64,000 bases of DNA from Bacillus alkalicellulosilyticus (GTDB taxonomy: Bacteria; Bacillota; Bacilli; Bacillales; Bacillaceae_F): contig NZ_KV917381.1 of assembly GCF_002019795.1 (NCBI RefSeq), forward strand, positions 4,248,068 through 4,312,067, read 5' to 3'. The notes under the pieces were generated by a model. That model worked only from the letters and a program-made list of their open reading frames with translations, was not told where the DNA came from and searched no databases. Shown in pieces: positions 8,154-18,292 of this stretch. Each line of letters begins with the position of its first letter. The stretch's first letter is position 1. The position numbers and the translations under genes were made by a program.

Positions 8154-9182
8154 TTATTCGGTTACCATTGCCGTTAACTGACCTACAAACGGGTCGATTG
8201 TGGTTAAAGAGACACCTCGGTAGTAGTGGCTGACGATTTCTTTATAGTTCTTTCCTTCTTTCGCCATGCCGTCTGCTCCGTATTGGCTCATGCCGACGCC
8301 GTGGCCCCAGCCTTTTGTTTCGATGATAATGTTATTCCCGTCTCTTCTCCAGTTGAAATCAGAGGAGTTTAATCCTAAATCCTCTCGAACTTGTCTTCCT
8401 GTTAAGCGTTTTCCGTTAATATTGACAGTTGCTACACGGTTGCCGTCTGTTCTTCCTTCAATCTCACCTATGGATTGCCCAGCAGGTAGTGTGACTTTGA
8501 GCTTTTGTTCAAATTCACTTACCGGAATCACGGTTTGGTCTGTGAATCGTGGTGACTTTTCATCCCATGGGCTTTCGACGCTGCGTAAGTATGGTATTGG
8601 GTTTTTCCAATAATCCTCTGAGTTTTCAGTATAGCCATTACTCGTTGAGAAGAAAGAAGCTGTAATGAGCTCTCCTTCAAAAGTAAGCACTTGTCCCTGG
8701 GTGGCGGCTACCGCTTCTTTAATTCGATTGATACGCCACTCGTAATCGCTTCCCCACATCTCTTTCAACTCTTCTTGGTTATGATACACTTGGTGCAAGA
8801 TTGAGTCTAATACCATTCCACCTTGAGGTACTTTTATATCGCTTGGGTTTAAAATTTGTTTTAAAATAAATGTTCGTGCTGCAAGAGCTTGTGCTTTTAA
8901 TGCCTCGATTTCAAAACTCGCTGGCATTTCAGAAGCGACAACACCAATGACATAATCCTCTAAGTCAACTTCTTCAATTTGTTCTTGCTTGCTTCGAAAG
9001 ACGGATACGGTAATGTCATGATCCAAAGTTGTAAGTTGTTCCGTATCATTTGAAACGGCTTTAGCTTGTTGTGTAGTAGGTTGTGTCGAGTCATTGTTGT
9101 TAGAAAAAAACAGGACAAGTAATGTAGGTAAGATGAGAATCACAGTTGTTAAGATTAATCCAATGACAAGTAGTCGTTTCAT
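8154..9182 (-). CDS. spoIID: Stage II sporulation protein D, peptidoglycan lytic transglycosylase
   Basis: A 342-residue protein, the expected size, with an N-terminal membrane anchor and the SpoIID domain (EDYVIGVVASEMPASFEIEA region near residue 80; GWGHGVGMSQYGA near 300). It cleaves glycan strands stripped by SpoIIP during forespore engulfment. The start MKRLLVIG is chosen because GGAGG lies six bases upstream; an 18-residue longer frame has no such signal and would spoil the signal anchor. CATATAAT at 9217-9224 resembles the -10 element of sigma-E promoters, which drive this gene in B. subtilis; the -35 is unconvincing. It is followed by a strong terminator and then array A. Confidence 0.95.
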   Translation of the reverse strand: MKRLLVIGLILTTVILILPTLLVLFFSNNNDSTQPTTQQAKAVSNDTEQLTTLDHDITVSVFRSKQEQIEEVDLEDYVIGVVASEMPASFEIEALKAQALAARTFILKQILNPSDIKVPQGGMVLDSILHQVYHNQEELKEMWGSDYEWRINRIKEAVAATQGQVLTFEGELITASFFSTSNGYTENSEDYWKNPIPYLRSVESPWDEKSPRFTDQTVIPVSEFEQKLKVTLPAGQSIGEIEGRTDGNRVATVNINGKRLTGRQVREDLGLNSSDFNWRRDGNNIIIETKGWGHGVGMSQYGADGMAKEGKNYKEIVSHYYRGVSLTTIDPFVGQLTAMVTE

Positions 9183-9318
9183 GCCAAGCCTCCAATATTG
9201 CATATTTCTCATAGTCATTATATGTGGACTTGTCATGAATTTAGAACTGTAATAGAAATGTAAAACAATTTTTTACATAATTACATAATAAAAATTATAT
9301 ATTTAGTACATATATAAT

Positions 9319-9349
9319 AAAGTCTGACACCCACTGGTGCCAGACTTTT
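9319..9349 (-). terminator. murAA terminator
   Basis: AAAGTCTG and CAGACTTT arms with a short GC-rich inner stem, five bases beyond the murAA stop. A/T tracts flank both sides. Confidence 0.8.
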
Positions 9350-9353
9350 GGAA

Positions 9354-10679
9354 TTACACTAAATTAGTATTTATTTTTAATGGTGCAGGAGCATCTAGAT
9401 TTTTGAGCTCCTCTTCAACTACAACATCGATTCGTTCAATGTTAGCACCAAGCTGTTGAAGTTTTCCTGTTAAATCAACATATCCACGGTCAATATGCTT
9501 TAATTCAACGACTCGGGTAATACCTTCAGCTACTAGGCCAGCGAGGACAAGAGCAGCGCCTGCGCGTAAATCCGTTGCTGATACTTCAGCTCCTTGCAAG
9601 CGACTTGGGCCGCTAATGATCGCAGAACGACCTTCAATTTTAATGTTACCGTTCATTCGACGGAACTCTTCAACGTGCATAAATCGGTTTTCAAACACGG
9701 TTTCTGTAATTACACTTGTGCCATGTGCATGGAGCAATAGAGTCATCATTTGTGCTTGCATATCTGTTGGAAATCCTGGGTGAGGCATCGTTTTAATATC
9801 AATTGGCTTTAAAACATCTGGGCCAATGACACGAATGCCGTTGCTTTCCTCAATAATTTCAACGCCCATTTCCGTCATTTTGGCAATAAGAGGCCGTAAA
9901 TGTTCAGGAAGAGCACCTTCAATCAGGATATTTCCTTTTGTAATTGCTGCAGCTACCATGAATGTTCCTGCTTCAATGCGGTCAGGTATCACTGTATGAT
10001 TGGCAGCATGTAATTCATCGACACCATCAATCCGGATGGTTCCCGTACCTGCACCTCGCACTTTAGCTCCCATTGCATTTAAATAGGTAGCTAAACAAAC
10101 GATTTCAGGTTCTTCTGCGACGTTTTCAATAATTGTAGTGCCTTCTGCCATAACAGCGGCCATCATAATGTTTTCTGTAGCTCCGACACTCGGGAAGTCA
10201 AGATAAATCTTAGCTCCTTGAAGTCGACCATCGATTTTTGCTTCAATAAAACCATTTCCGATTTCAACAGTAGCTCCCATTGCTTCAAAGCCTTTGAGAT
10301 GCTGGTCAATTGGTCTAGATCCAATCGCACATCCTCCAGGTAAAGCGATTCTTGCCTGACCTACTCTTGCTAAGAGTGGTCCCATTACTAAGAAAGACGC
10401 TCTCATTTTTCGTACATATTCAAATGGTGCTTCCGTGCTCAACTGTTTCTCTGCATTAACTTGGTATGAACCATTTTCATACACAACGTCACAGTTTAAA
10501 TTTGATAAAACTTCCTTCATCGTGTATACATCAGCCAGAGACGGCACATCATATATGGTGCTAGTGCCACGACTTGCAAGAATGGATGCAGCAATGACAG
10601 GCAAAACAGCATTCTTCGCTCCCTCTACCTTGACGGAGCCTTGTAATTGCCTGCCGCCTTGGACAATAATTTTTTCCAA
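9354..10679 (-). CDS. murAA: UDP-N-acetylglucosamine 1-carboxyvinyltransferase (MurAA)
   Basis: MurA transfers enolpyruvate from PEP to UDP-GlcNAc, the first committed step of peptidoglycan synthesis in the cytoplasm. The 441-residue protein has KNAVLP near residue 22 and the PEP-binding Cys117 in [12 protein letters not shown], the fosfomycin target. The start is TTG with GGAGGGG six bases upstream. The ywmB-murAA-spoIID order is that of B. subtilis, which identifies it as murAA; a paralogue is at 48080-49366. Confidence 0.96.
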   Translation of the reverse strand: MEKIIVQGGRQLQGSVKVEGAKNAVLPVIAASILASRGTSTIYDVPSLADVYTMKEVLSNLNCDVVYENGSYQVNAEKQLSTEAPFEYVRKMRASFLVMGPLLARVGQARIALPGGCAIGSRPIDQHLKGFEAMGATVEIGNGFIEAKIDGRLQGAKIYLDFPSVGATENIMMAAVMAEGTTIIENVAEEPEIVCLATYLNAMGAKVRGAGTGTIRIDGVDELHAANHTVIPDRIEAGTFMVAAAITKGNILIEGALPEHLRPLIAKMTEMGVEIIEESNGIRVIGPDVLKPIDIKTMPHPGFPTDMQAQMMTLLLHAHGTSVITETVFENRFMHVEEFRRMNGNIKIEGRSAIISGPSRLQGAEVSATDLRAGAALVLAGLVAEGITRVVELKHIDRGYVDLTGKLQQLGANIERIDVVVEEELKNLDAPAPLKINTNLV

Positions 10680-10721
10680 CGTATTCCCCTCCGCGTCTAT
10701 AAATTAAGCGTCTCTTTTATA

Positions 10722-11462
10722 TTAATATTCAATAGTTATTATAGGCGTTCCAATTGTGACGGTTGTTTCAGAGCCCAATCCGGCTCCATACCGTAAAGCA
10801 AGCTGTACATTCATCTTGTTGCCGTTCGTTTCCAAGTGGTCTGCCCAATTATGATTATATGCAGATATGGATAAGAACGTTTCTTCCTTAATTTCTTCAA
10901 CCGGTGATGCTTGTAAATCTTTTATTAATTTTGTTGCAGATTGATTTAAGGTTTCACTCGAAATCAAACTTGTTTTCCCAGTTACTGTAGTGAAGACATC
11001 CGGAGTTGTTGAAAACAAATGGTTCATTCGTTTGTGGAAATGCGATTCGAAGTTATTCCAATTTGAGTTTGTTTCATGAAGTCCGTGAACTTCGTATATT
11101 ACATAAATGGCATACTTTTGTGCTTTTGGATAAGCAAGAAACGTTATCTGTTCTTCAACGGAAAATTCCTCATGCTGTTTTGTTGCGCTTACTCTCCAAT
11201 TGTCCTCTCTCTCTATATCTGTTGGAAAGTCCCAGTCAAAATCAGCCCATTCATTTTGTAATTGAATGATTTCTTGCTTGTACTCCACACTATCACGAAC
11301 TAGCTGTTGCTCTCCTCTTGTGTATAACTTCCAGTTCTCAATTGCTATCTCGTTGGATTCCATCACATCCAAGATCTCTGTAAGTTGTGTGGTATCCGTT
11401 TCCCCAGCATATACTGTTGTAGCGATAAGGAATAGTCCTAGTACAACAAAAAAATATTTCAT
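10722..11462 (-). CDS. ywmB: YwmB family secreted protein
   Basis: A 246-residue protein with a classical signal peptide (MKYFFVVLGLFLIATTVYA) and the YwmB/DUF1779 pattern. Function is not established; the family is found in spore-forming Bacilli beside murAA and spoIID. The start at 11462 follows GAGGGG by nine bases and opens exactly on the signal peptide; an upstream in-frame GTG would add nine residues in front of it. Confidence 0.88.
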   Translation of the reverse strand: MKYFFVVLGLFLIATTVYAGETDTTQLTEILDVMESNEIAIENWKLYTRGEQQLVRDSVEYKQEIIQLQNEWADFDWDFPTDIEREDNWRVSATKQHEEFSVEEQITFLAYPKAQKYAIYVIYEVHGLHETNSNWNNFESHFHKRMNHLFSTTPDVFTTVTGKTSLISSETLNQSATKLIKDLQASPVEEIKEETFLSISAYNHNWADHLETNGNKMNVQLALRYGAGLGSETTVTIGTPIITIEY

Positions 11463-11564
11463 TTCGAAGTTCCCCTCTCCGTGCTTCACAATGTTATTAG
11501 TAACATTTTTTCCAGAGAGGAGCTATGCATACATGGAAGTTGTAGTCAAACATCGACAAACATT

Positions 11565-11798
11565 TTAAAAAAGATGACGAAGCATAGTTGACCAACTAAA
11601 ATATTCCAATAAGAAACTACTGACAAGGTAAGCAATTGCAATTGTAAGTAATATCATTAGTGTTTTTGCTTTTGCACCATTAGGGTTTTTCACAAACAAA
11701 TCAAACTTAAATGCTTGCAAGGCCCACCATGTGACTCCAAGAAAGAAAATATGCACAAAGATATGTAGGAGTGCTTGTTGCCCAAAGCTTTCTACCAA
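11565..11798 (-). CDS. ywzB: DUF1146 membrane protein YwzB
   Basis: A 77-residue protein with two membrane helices (about 10-30 and 47-67) and the family segment WWALQAFKFDLF. Function unknown. It uses a TTG start with AGAGG eight bases upstream. In B. subtilis ywzB lies between the atp cluster and ywmB; here an entire nuo operon lies between them. Confidence 0.85.
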   Translation of the reverse strand: MVESFGQQALLHIFVHIFFLGVTWWALQAFKFDLFVKNPNGAKAKTLMILLTIAIAYLVSSFLLEYFSWSTMLRHLF

Positions 11799-12073
11799 GA
11801 TAATAACCTCTTTTCCTTTGACACTGACTTGATAACTATAAATGATTATCCTTTTCCAAGAAAAGAGACATTTTACCTATAAATCATAAATCAATCCAAC
11901 TTCCATAATACTTCAATAGTTGATAAAAATCTACATTTCCTCGGAAATTTTTCATTTATTGACATCTAATCTTTGCCATTAATAAAATATATGATCTCTT
12001 TCCCCTCTTATTTCCTCAATTCATATAAATTAACCATCTTTTATAATAAGAATATTTTTTTTACAGTTGCTAC

Positions 12074-12112
12074 AAAAAAAAGAAACGATACTCTTGTTAA
12101 GAGCATCGTTCC
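12074..12112 (-). terminator. nuo operon terminator
   Basis: AACGAT-CTCTT and AGAG-ATCGTT arms followed on the minus strand by a U-rich tract, just past the nuoN stop. The rest of the roughly 320-base gap 11799-12116 is AT-rich and shows no gene. Confidence 0.85.
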
Positions 12113-12116
12113 ATTC

Positions 12117-13610
12117 TTATTGTAAAATTTGCGAGAAGTCTAAATAGGTATTCATGAAGTCAATTAGAACATTTGGGAAGAGCCCTAGCCCAAAGGTACC
12201 AATGGCGCAAATAAATAGGACGACATACATCCCAATTGGGACGGTTATTGGCTTGCTATCATAGTTGGGTCTAAAATACATTTGTCCGAGGACACGGAAG
12301 TAATAAAAGTATGAAATGATTGAGGTAGCAATCATAATCCCTGCTGTCCAATAGAATCCTACAGAAATTGCTCCAATAAAAATATAATATTTACCAATAA
12401 AACCAGCACTAATTGGTATACCTGCTAGTGAGATGAGGAATAATCCCATCAAGAGCGCAAGAATTGGAGACTTCTTCCCTAATCCAGCAAAACTACTTAT
12501 GTTGGATGAGTTTGTTTGTTCAGTAACCAATTGCAAGACAGCGAAAGCCCCTATATTCATAAACAAGTAAGCAACTAAATAAAACCATAACGTTTCATAC
12601 ATGAGCATATTTAAAGTCGCAATCGGTACTAAAATATAACCTGCTTGAGCAATACTTGAATAGGCAAACATTCTTTTTACATTTTCTTGTCGAAGTGCCA
12701 TAATATTTCCAACAATCATTGTTACAATTGCGATTGCCACGACATACATACTTGTATCAAACACTAAATATGAATATTGAAGTCCTGGCGTTGCTGAAAA
12801 TATAACAAACAACAAACGCAAGATAATCGCAAACCCAGCCGTTTTTGAAACAACACTTAAAAATGCAGCAACTGGTGTTGGAGACCCTTGATAAACATCT
12901 GGTGCCCACATATGAAATGGGGCAGCTGCAATTTTAAAGACAAGCCCTACAAAAACGAGGAAGAAGGCAAAGTACAGTAAAAACGCATTTTCGAGTACAT
13001 TTGGATCTGCTAATGTTTGAGCGATTTCAAAAAGGTTTGTAAACCCAGTTAATCCATAAATGTAGCTTAATCCAAATAGTGTGATAGCTGTAGCAATTCC
13101 ACCATTGATGACATACTTCATAGCCGCTTCGTTCGACTGAAGGTCTTTCTTCATAATGCCCGCAAGGATATACGATGACAATGATAAAAGCTCAAGACCA
13201 ACAAAAAGAGTAATTAAATCGGCACTGGATGACATAATCATTCCACCGAGTAATGCCGTTAACAATAAGTAGAAAAACTCACCACGGTATTCAATTTCTT
13301 TTTTCTTATAATCAATCGCCATAATCATGACAAGCGCTGCACCGATTAAAAGGATAAACTTAAAGGCAATTGAGAATCCATCTAAACGGTATGTATCATA
13401 TAAAATCATTTGAACAGGAGACCCTAACTGTCTTACAAGGAAGACGAGAGCCACCAAAATCCCACCGAGTGCAAGCCATCCTAATAGTTTTCGGTCTATT
13501 TTTTCTTTTAAAAAGAGGTCAAGGAGAGATAGGACTGTTGCCACAATTAAAATCGTAAATTCCGGCGCCATAATTCCCCATGGAAAACTTAGTAACGTTT
13601 CTAAATCCAT
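12117..13610 (-). CDS. nuoN: NADH-quinone oxidoreductase subunit N
   Basis: A 497-residue, roughly 14-helix antiporter-like subunit of the complex I membrane arm. It shows the typical VGLELLSLSSYILAG segment and PFHMWAPDVYQGSPTPVAAFLS. It is the last gene of the operon, five bases after nuoM, with a G-rich Shine-Dalgarno sequence before ATG, and ends at the operon terminator. Confidence 0.95.
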   Translation of the reverse strand: MDLETLLSFPWGIMAPEFTILIVATVLSLLDLFLKEKIDRKLLGWLALGGILVALVFLVRQLGSPVQMILYDTYRLDGFSIAFKFILLIGAALVMIMAIDYKKKEIEYRGEFFYLLLTALLGGMIMSSSADLITLFVGLELLSLSSYILAGIMKKDLQSNEAAMKYVINGGIATAITLFGLSYIYGLTGFTNLFEIAQTLADPNVLENAFLLYFAFFLVFVGLVFKIAAAPFHMWAPDVYQGSPTPVAAFLSVVSKTAGFAIILRLLFVIFSATPGLQYSYLVFDTSMYVVAIAIVTMIVGNIMALRQENVKRMFAYSSIAQAGYILVPIATLNMLMYETLWFYLVAYLFMNIGAFAVLQLVTEQTNSSNISSFAGLGKKSPILALLMGLFLISLAGIPISAGFIGKYYIFIGAISVGFYWTAGIMIATSIISYFYYFRVLGQMYFRPNYDSKPITVPIGMYVVLFICAIGTFGLGLFPNVLIDFMNTYLDFSQILQ

Positions 13611-13614
13611 ATCT

Positions 13615-15126
13615 CTACCCCCCTAACCCTGCTAGTAAGATTTGTAGTGCACCTTGTAATGGTTCTGCTAATATCGCTGGATAGACACCTAATAAAATGA
13701 TAAACGCAAGCAAGACAATAGCTGGCACCATTTCTAAAGGCCCGATATCCTTAAGTTCTTTCCATTCCTCTGGAGTCGGTCCAAACGTAACAGCTAATGT
13801 CGCTCTTAGTAAATATACAGCTGTTAAGATGATACCGAGGGTTCCGATAGCGGCGATAATCGGCATCGATTGGAATAAACCTAAAAAGGATAGGAACTCA
13901 CTTATAAAGCCTGACATTCCCGGTAATCCGAGTGATGCCATTGCTCCTGTGAGTAAAAGTCCTGATGCAATTGGCATTGACCTTGATAATCCACCGAGCT
14001 TTGTTATTTTTGAAGTCTTTGTTCTTTCATAATAAACACCAATTAAGAAGAACAGGAGCGCTGAAATTAAACCGTGTGACACTACTTGGAAAACAGCTCC
14101 TTGTAATCCTACTTCATTTAAAGCAGCTAATCCAATTAAAACAATCCCCATGTGAGAAATACTTGAATAGGCAAGCACCATTTTTAAATCGGTTTGAATG
14201 AGTGCTAAGTAAGCCCCGTACAGCAAATTGATGACACCGAGAATTGCAATGATATAAGCAATTTCGTTTATCTCGGCTGGAAAAAATCCAAAACCAAATT
14301 GAATTAATCCATATGCACCAATTTTCAAGAGAACCCCAGAGTGAATCATTACAATTGCTGGGGGTGCTTGAACATGAACTTTTAACATCCATGTATGCAA
14401 TGGGAATATTGGAAGCTTAACGCCAAAGGCAATCAATAGTGCAATTAATAAGCCCCATTTCAACTCACTGTATCCAGGTCCAACCATTTGAAGAATCATC
14501 GTCAATTCATCAATGCGAAGTGTATGGATATTAACAAACAACACAACAAACACAATTAGCAGCACAGCTGAGCCAAGCCCATTGTAGATGAGGAAGCTAT
14601 TTGCTGCTTTTTCACGGTCCATATACCCCCATTTCCCAATGAGGAAGTACATTGGAATCAAGGTAAGTTCAAAGAAAATGAAAAATAAGAATAGATTCTG
14701 AGCTGCAAAAACACCTAACATCCCGATTTCAAGCAGTAAAAACAAAATAAAATATGCTTTTAGACTTTTCGATATTTGGAAGGTAGAAGCTAATGCCGCT
14801 AGTGTTGATACAATGGCTGTTAAAAGGATTAACGAAATCCCTAAACCATTGACTCCAAGGTCATAATTTATCCACAAGTTTACTTGGTTTTGGCTTAACA
14901 TCGCTGTACTAAAATTAATCCATTGTCGTACTTCTTCAAATTGAAGGGCTGTATTAGCACGGTCAAAAATAGAAAAAGCATAAATAGCCAAGATTAAAGG
15001 AAGCAATGTAGTCAAAAATCCAAGTAATTTTACGAGCTTATCATTTCCTTTTGGAACTAAGGCAATAAACAAGATACCAAGAAGGGGTGAGAAAATCAGA
15101 ATTGTAAGTAGATATGATTGTGTCAT
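13615..15126 (-). CDS. nuoM: NADH-quinone oxidoreductase subunit M
   Basis: A 503-residue polytopic antiporter-like subunit. The ELTLIPMYFLIGKWG segment carries the key Glu of the M subunit, and FPLHTWMLKVHVQAPPA and MIHSGVLLKIGAYGL are family signatures. Its ATG overlaps the nuoL stop as ATGA, and it is tightly followed by nuoN. Confidence 0.96.
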   Translation of the reverse strand: MTQSYLLTILIFSPLLGILFIALVPKGNDKLVKLLGFLTTLLPLILAIYAFSIFDRANTALQFEEVRQWINFSTAMLSQNQVNLWINYDLGVNGLGISLILLTAIVSTLAALASTFQISKSLKAYFILFLLLEIGMLGVFAAQNLFLFFIFFELTLIPMYFLIGKWGYMDREKAANSFLIYNGLGSAVLLIVFVVLFVNIHTLRIDELTMILQMVGPGYSELKWGLLIALLIAFGVKLPIFPLHTWMLKVHVQAPPAIVMIHSGVLLKIGAYGLIQFGFGFFPAEINEIAYIIAILGVINLLYGAYLALIQTDLKMVLAYSSISHMGIVLIGLAALNEVGLQGAVFQVVSHGLISALLFFLIGVYYERTKTSKITKLGGLSRSMPIASGLLLTGAMASLGLPGMSGFISEFLSFLGLFQSMPIIAAIGTLGIILTAVYLLRATLAVTFGPTPEEWKELKDIGPLEMVPAIVLLAFIILLGVYPAILAEPLQGALQILLAGLGG

Positions 15127-16994
15127 CCGAAATACCCCCCTGTTACTGTTAAGACGACTAGGATAATAACTAGACCGATAAAGGCTACCGCTCCATACGT
15201 TTGAACTTGACCTGTTGAAAGACGTTCATACAGTTTTCCTAGTGCTTCAGTAGAGCTTACTACCAATTGAATAATCGTTTCAATGATGTATTTTTCAATA
15301 TAATAGAACAAATAACTTATGGCTATCGTCCCGCGTACGAATGTACGGTCATATAGCTCATCAACATAATATTTCCGATACGATACCTGATAAAAAACAC
15401 TGTCATTACCAGGAATTCTTTCTCGGGAAATATTCTCTTTGCCATACATTGTCCACGCTACATATATACCTAATAATGAAACGAATACTGCTAAAGGCAT
15501 TACCCAACCTGGATCACTAAGGTAAATATGTCCTCGATTCCATGGGCTGTTTGAGAGCCAATCTCCTAAGAAAGTACCAAACCAATGGGTATGGACATAT
15601 CCGGCGACAACAGCAAGAACAGCTAACACGATCATTGGAATCGTCATGACCGCTGGAGATTCATGAACCGATGATTGATTTCCTCTTGGCTTTCCGATAA
15701 AAACGAGGAAGAACAATCTAAACATATAGACTGATGTTAGAAGAGCCGTGAGCAAAGCAACAGCGAATAATCCATATCTTCCATCAGCTAATGTCGCTAA
15801 CAAAATTTCCTCTTTACTAAAGAATCCTGAAAAGAGTGGGAATCCAGCAATGGCTAAGCATCCGATTAAAAAGACGACAGCCGTTACCCTCATCTTTTTC
15901 CAAAGTCCGCCCATTTCAAAAATGTTTTGCGTATGAACTGCATGAATTACGCTTCCTGCTGCTAAAAACAACAGTGCTTTAAAGAAAGCATGAGTCATCA
16001 GGTGGAATACAGCAGCAATGTAACTTGCTGAACCTAATGCTAACATCATGTACCCTAACTGACTCACTGTGGAATAAGCAAGAATGCGTTTAATATCCTT
16101 TTGCGTAATCGCGATTGTCGCCGCAAAAATCGCTGTAAATCCACCAATGACAGCAACTGTTGTCATCGCTACTGGTGATGCCGAAAAAAGCGGGAACATC
16201 GTAGCGACTAAATACACACCTGCAGCTACCATTGTTGCCGCATGGATTAATGCTGATACAGGGGTCGGACCTTCCATCGCATCAGGTAACCATGTATGAA
16301 GAGGAAACTGACCTGACTTTCCTATGGCCCCGACAAAAATAAGAATTGCAGTTAATGTTATCATTCCTTCTGTTAAGGCGTTGGCCTCGACAGCCGCAAA
16401 AATTGCTTGAAGTTCGAAGCTTCCCACATTCCAGAATAATAATATAATCCCGATAAATAAACCAACGTCACCAATTCGAGTGACAATAAATGCTTTTTTC
16501 GCAGCAGCTCTTGCTTCTTCTTTAAAGTAATAAAATCCAACTAAGAGGAAGGAACACACTCCAACAAGCTCCCAGAAAATATAGAGTTGAAGCAAGTTAG
16601 GAGATAGCACGAGTCCAAGCATTGAAAATGTAAATAATCCTAAATAGGAATAAAAGACAGGAATCCTGTGACTATCCGTTGCTGTCATATATCCTTTTGA
16701 ATACATATGTACTAAAAAGCTGACTAGTGTCACAATCACTAGCATTAGCGCATTTAGCTGATTGACTTCTAACCCCATTGTAATCGTTCTGTCTCCAATG
16801 GTGAGCCAAGAAAATTGATAAATGACGTCTTCCCCTCTAAGTCTGTCGAACAAGACGAGGATCGACCATATCAAAGCTATAAATGAAATTACAATCCCTA
16901 CTAGCGAACCTTTTTCTTTTAATGTTCTTCCAAATAGGAGAAGAATGATAAAAGATAAAAGAGGTAAAAGCGGGATCATCCATGCATTTTCCAT
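15123..16994 (-). CDS. nuoL: NADH-quinone oxidoreductase subunit L
   Basis: A 623-residue subunit at the far end of the membrane arm, with antiporter-like helices followed by the long lateral helix typical of NuoL. WELVGVCSFLLVGFYY and FPLHTWLPDAMEGPTPVSAL are diagnostic. GAGGGGGTGA precedes the ATG. It overlaps nuoM by four bases. Confidence 0.96.
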   Translation of the reverse strand: MENAWMIPLLPLLSFIILLLFGRTLKEKGSLVGIVISFIALIWSILVLFDRLRGEDVIYQFSWLTIGDRTITMGLEVNQLNALMLVIVTLVSFLVHMYSKGYMTATDSHRIPVFYSYLGLFTFSMLGLVLSPNLLQLYIFWELVGVCSFLLVGFYYFKEEARAAAKKAFIVTRIGDVGLFIGIILLFWNVGSFELQAIFAAVEANALTEGMITLTAILIFVGAIGKSGQFPLHTWLPDAMEGPTPVSALIHAATMVAAGVYLVATMFPLFSASPVAMTTVAVIGGFTAIFAATIAITQKDIKRILAYSTVSQLGYMMLALGSASYIAAVFHLMTHAFFKALLFLAAGSVIHAVHTQNIFEMGGLWKKMRVTAVVFLIGCLAIAGFPLFSGFFSKEEILLATLADGRYGLFAVALLTALLTSVYMFRLFFLVFIGKPRGNQSSVHESPAVMTIPMIVLAVLAVVAGYVHTHWFGTFLGDWLSNSPWNRGHIYLSDPGWVMPLAVFVSLLGIYVAWTMYGKENISRERIPGNDSVFYQVSYRKYYVDELYDRTFVRGTIAISYLFYYIEKYIIETIIQLVVSSTEALGKLYERLSTGQVQTYGAVAFIGLVIILVVLTVTGGYFG

Positions 16995-17013
16995 TCGTAT
17001 TCACCCCCTCAAT

Positions 17014-17328
17014 TTATCGTTTCATAAGATTCATCTCGTCGACATTTACCGTTTTTCGATTTCGATAAAGAGCGATCAGGATGGCTAGACCAACGGCTGC
17101 TTCAGCTGCGGCAACTGTAATTGCAAAAAGCGCAAATACTTGCCCTGAGATACCTGGGTTTGGTCCGTGAATGGCAAAAGCCACTAAATTAATATTGACT
17201 GCATTTAACATCAACTCAATACAAATTAGCACAATAACCGTGTTCCTTTTCGTCAGTACTCCAAACATTCCAATACAAAAAAGAATAAGAGCGACGACTA
17301 AAAATACGGATAATGGAATATTACTCAT
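17014..17328 (-). CDS. nuoK: NADH-quinone oxidoreductase subunit K
   Basis: A 104-residue, three-helix subunit with conserved membrane Glu residues in [18 protein letters not shown] and [11 protein letters not shown]. The start MSNIPLS at 17328 has GGAGG nine bases upstream and overlaps the nuoJ stop by eight bases; a 15-residue longer frame is not supported. Confidence 0.95.
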   Translation of the reverse strand: MSNIPLSVFLVVALILFCIGMFGVLTKRNTVIVLICIELMLNAVNINLVAFAIHGPNPGISGQVFALFAITVAAAEAAVGLAILIALYRNRKTVNVDEMNLMKR

Positions 17329-17842
17329 GGTCGCCAGCCTCCTTTTCCTCATCATCGGACTTTGCAATGGCAACCGCTCCGACTAATGCGACTAGGAGGA
17401 TAACACCGACGGTTTCAAATGGAATAACAAACTTCGAATAAATCGCAATCCCTATTTGTCTTACATTGTTTTCATGTAATGTGGTTGCTTGCTGTTCAAA
17501 GGATAAGCCGTTAATTCCAATGAACATAATGACAAAGAATATGACCACACCAACAAAAGCGAAGATGGAGCGGCTAATACTTGTTGGTGTGTCACTTGTA
17601 TCATCATGCTTTGTTAGCATAATTCCAAATAGCATCACAATTGTTATCGCCCCACCGTAGATAAGCACCTGCACAAAGGCAATGAATTCCGCAGATAACA
17701 ACACATATAATCCCGCAATGCTGATAAATGTGAAAGCAAGGGCGACGATAATATGAACAACTTTTCGTAAGTTAATCATTAGTACGCCACCACTAATGGC
17801 TATGAGGGCAAGGATAAAGAAAGCAATCATTTCTCCTGTCAC
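17321..17842 (-). CDS. nuoJ: NADH-quinone oxidoreductase subunit J
   Basis: A 173-residue membrane subunit with about five helices, including the [17 protein letters not shown] segment that contains the pi-bulge helix of complex I. It starts with GTG overlapping the nuoI stop (GTGA), with AGGAG eight bases upstream. The C-terminus is charged ([13 protein letters not shown]). Confidence 0.95.
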   Translation of the reverse strand: MTGEMIAFFILALIAISGGVLMINLRKVVHIIVALAFTFISIAGLYVLLSAEFIAFVQVLIYGGAITIVMLFGIMLTKHDDTSDTPTSISRSIFAFVGVVIFFVIMFIGINGLSFEQQATTLHENNVRQIGIAIYSKFVIPFETVGVILLVALVGAVAIAKSDDEEKEAGDHE

Positions 17843-18264
17843 GCTTTATTCTCCTCCCTCACATTAGTATCATTTTCATCAAGCCATTCTAAATCTTTAA
17901 AAAGGTCATCGCGACTGTACACAGCTAATTCAAAGTTATTTGTCATCACAATCGCCTCTGTCGGACAAACCTCAGTACATAAATCGCACAATATGCAAAT
18001 TTCAAAATTGATATCATACGTATCGATGATTTTTCCTTTTTTATTTGGGTCTGGATGTGGTTTCCCTGTTAATTGAATACAATCTGTTGGACAAATTGTT
18101 GCACACTGGTTACAGACGATACACTTTTCAGGGTAAAACTTTTGAATGCCACGGAAGCGATCCGGAAACTCTACCGGTTCGTCTGGGTACATTGATGTCA
18201 CATTTTTTTTCGTTAAATTTGCAAGTGTATATTTTAAGCCTTTAACTAGCCCTTGACCGAACAT
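17839..18264 (-). CDS. nuoI: NADH-quinone oxidoreductase subunit I
   Basis: A 141-residue peripheral subunit with two CxxCxxCxxxCP motifs (CIVCNQCATICP, CILCDLCTEVCP) that bind the two [4Fe-4S] clusters relaying electrons to NuoB. AAGGGGTGA precedes the ATG. In a complex without NuoEFG these clusters would be the entry of the electron chain. Confidence 0.96.
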   Translation of the reverse strand: MFGQGLVKGLKYTLANLTKKNVTSMYPDEPVEFPDRFRGIQKFYPEKCIVCNQCATICPTDCIQLTGKPHPDPNKKGKIIDTYDINFEICILCDLCTEVCPTEAIVMTNNFELAVYSRDDLFKDLEWLDENDTNVREENKA

Positions 18265-18292
18265 GCTTTCACCCCTTGGTCTTTACGTTTCA

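Noticed and set aside
9217-9224. Sigma-E promoter for spoIID
   Set aside because: The CATATAAT -10 is good, but no matching -35 lies 13-15 bases upstream; mentioned in the gene entry only.
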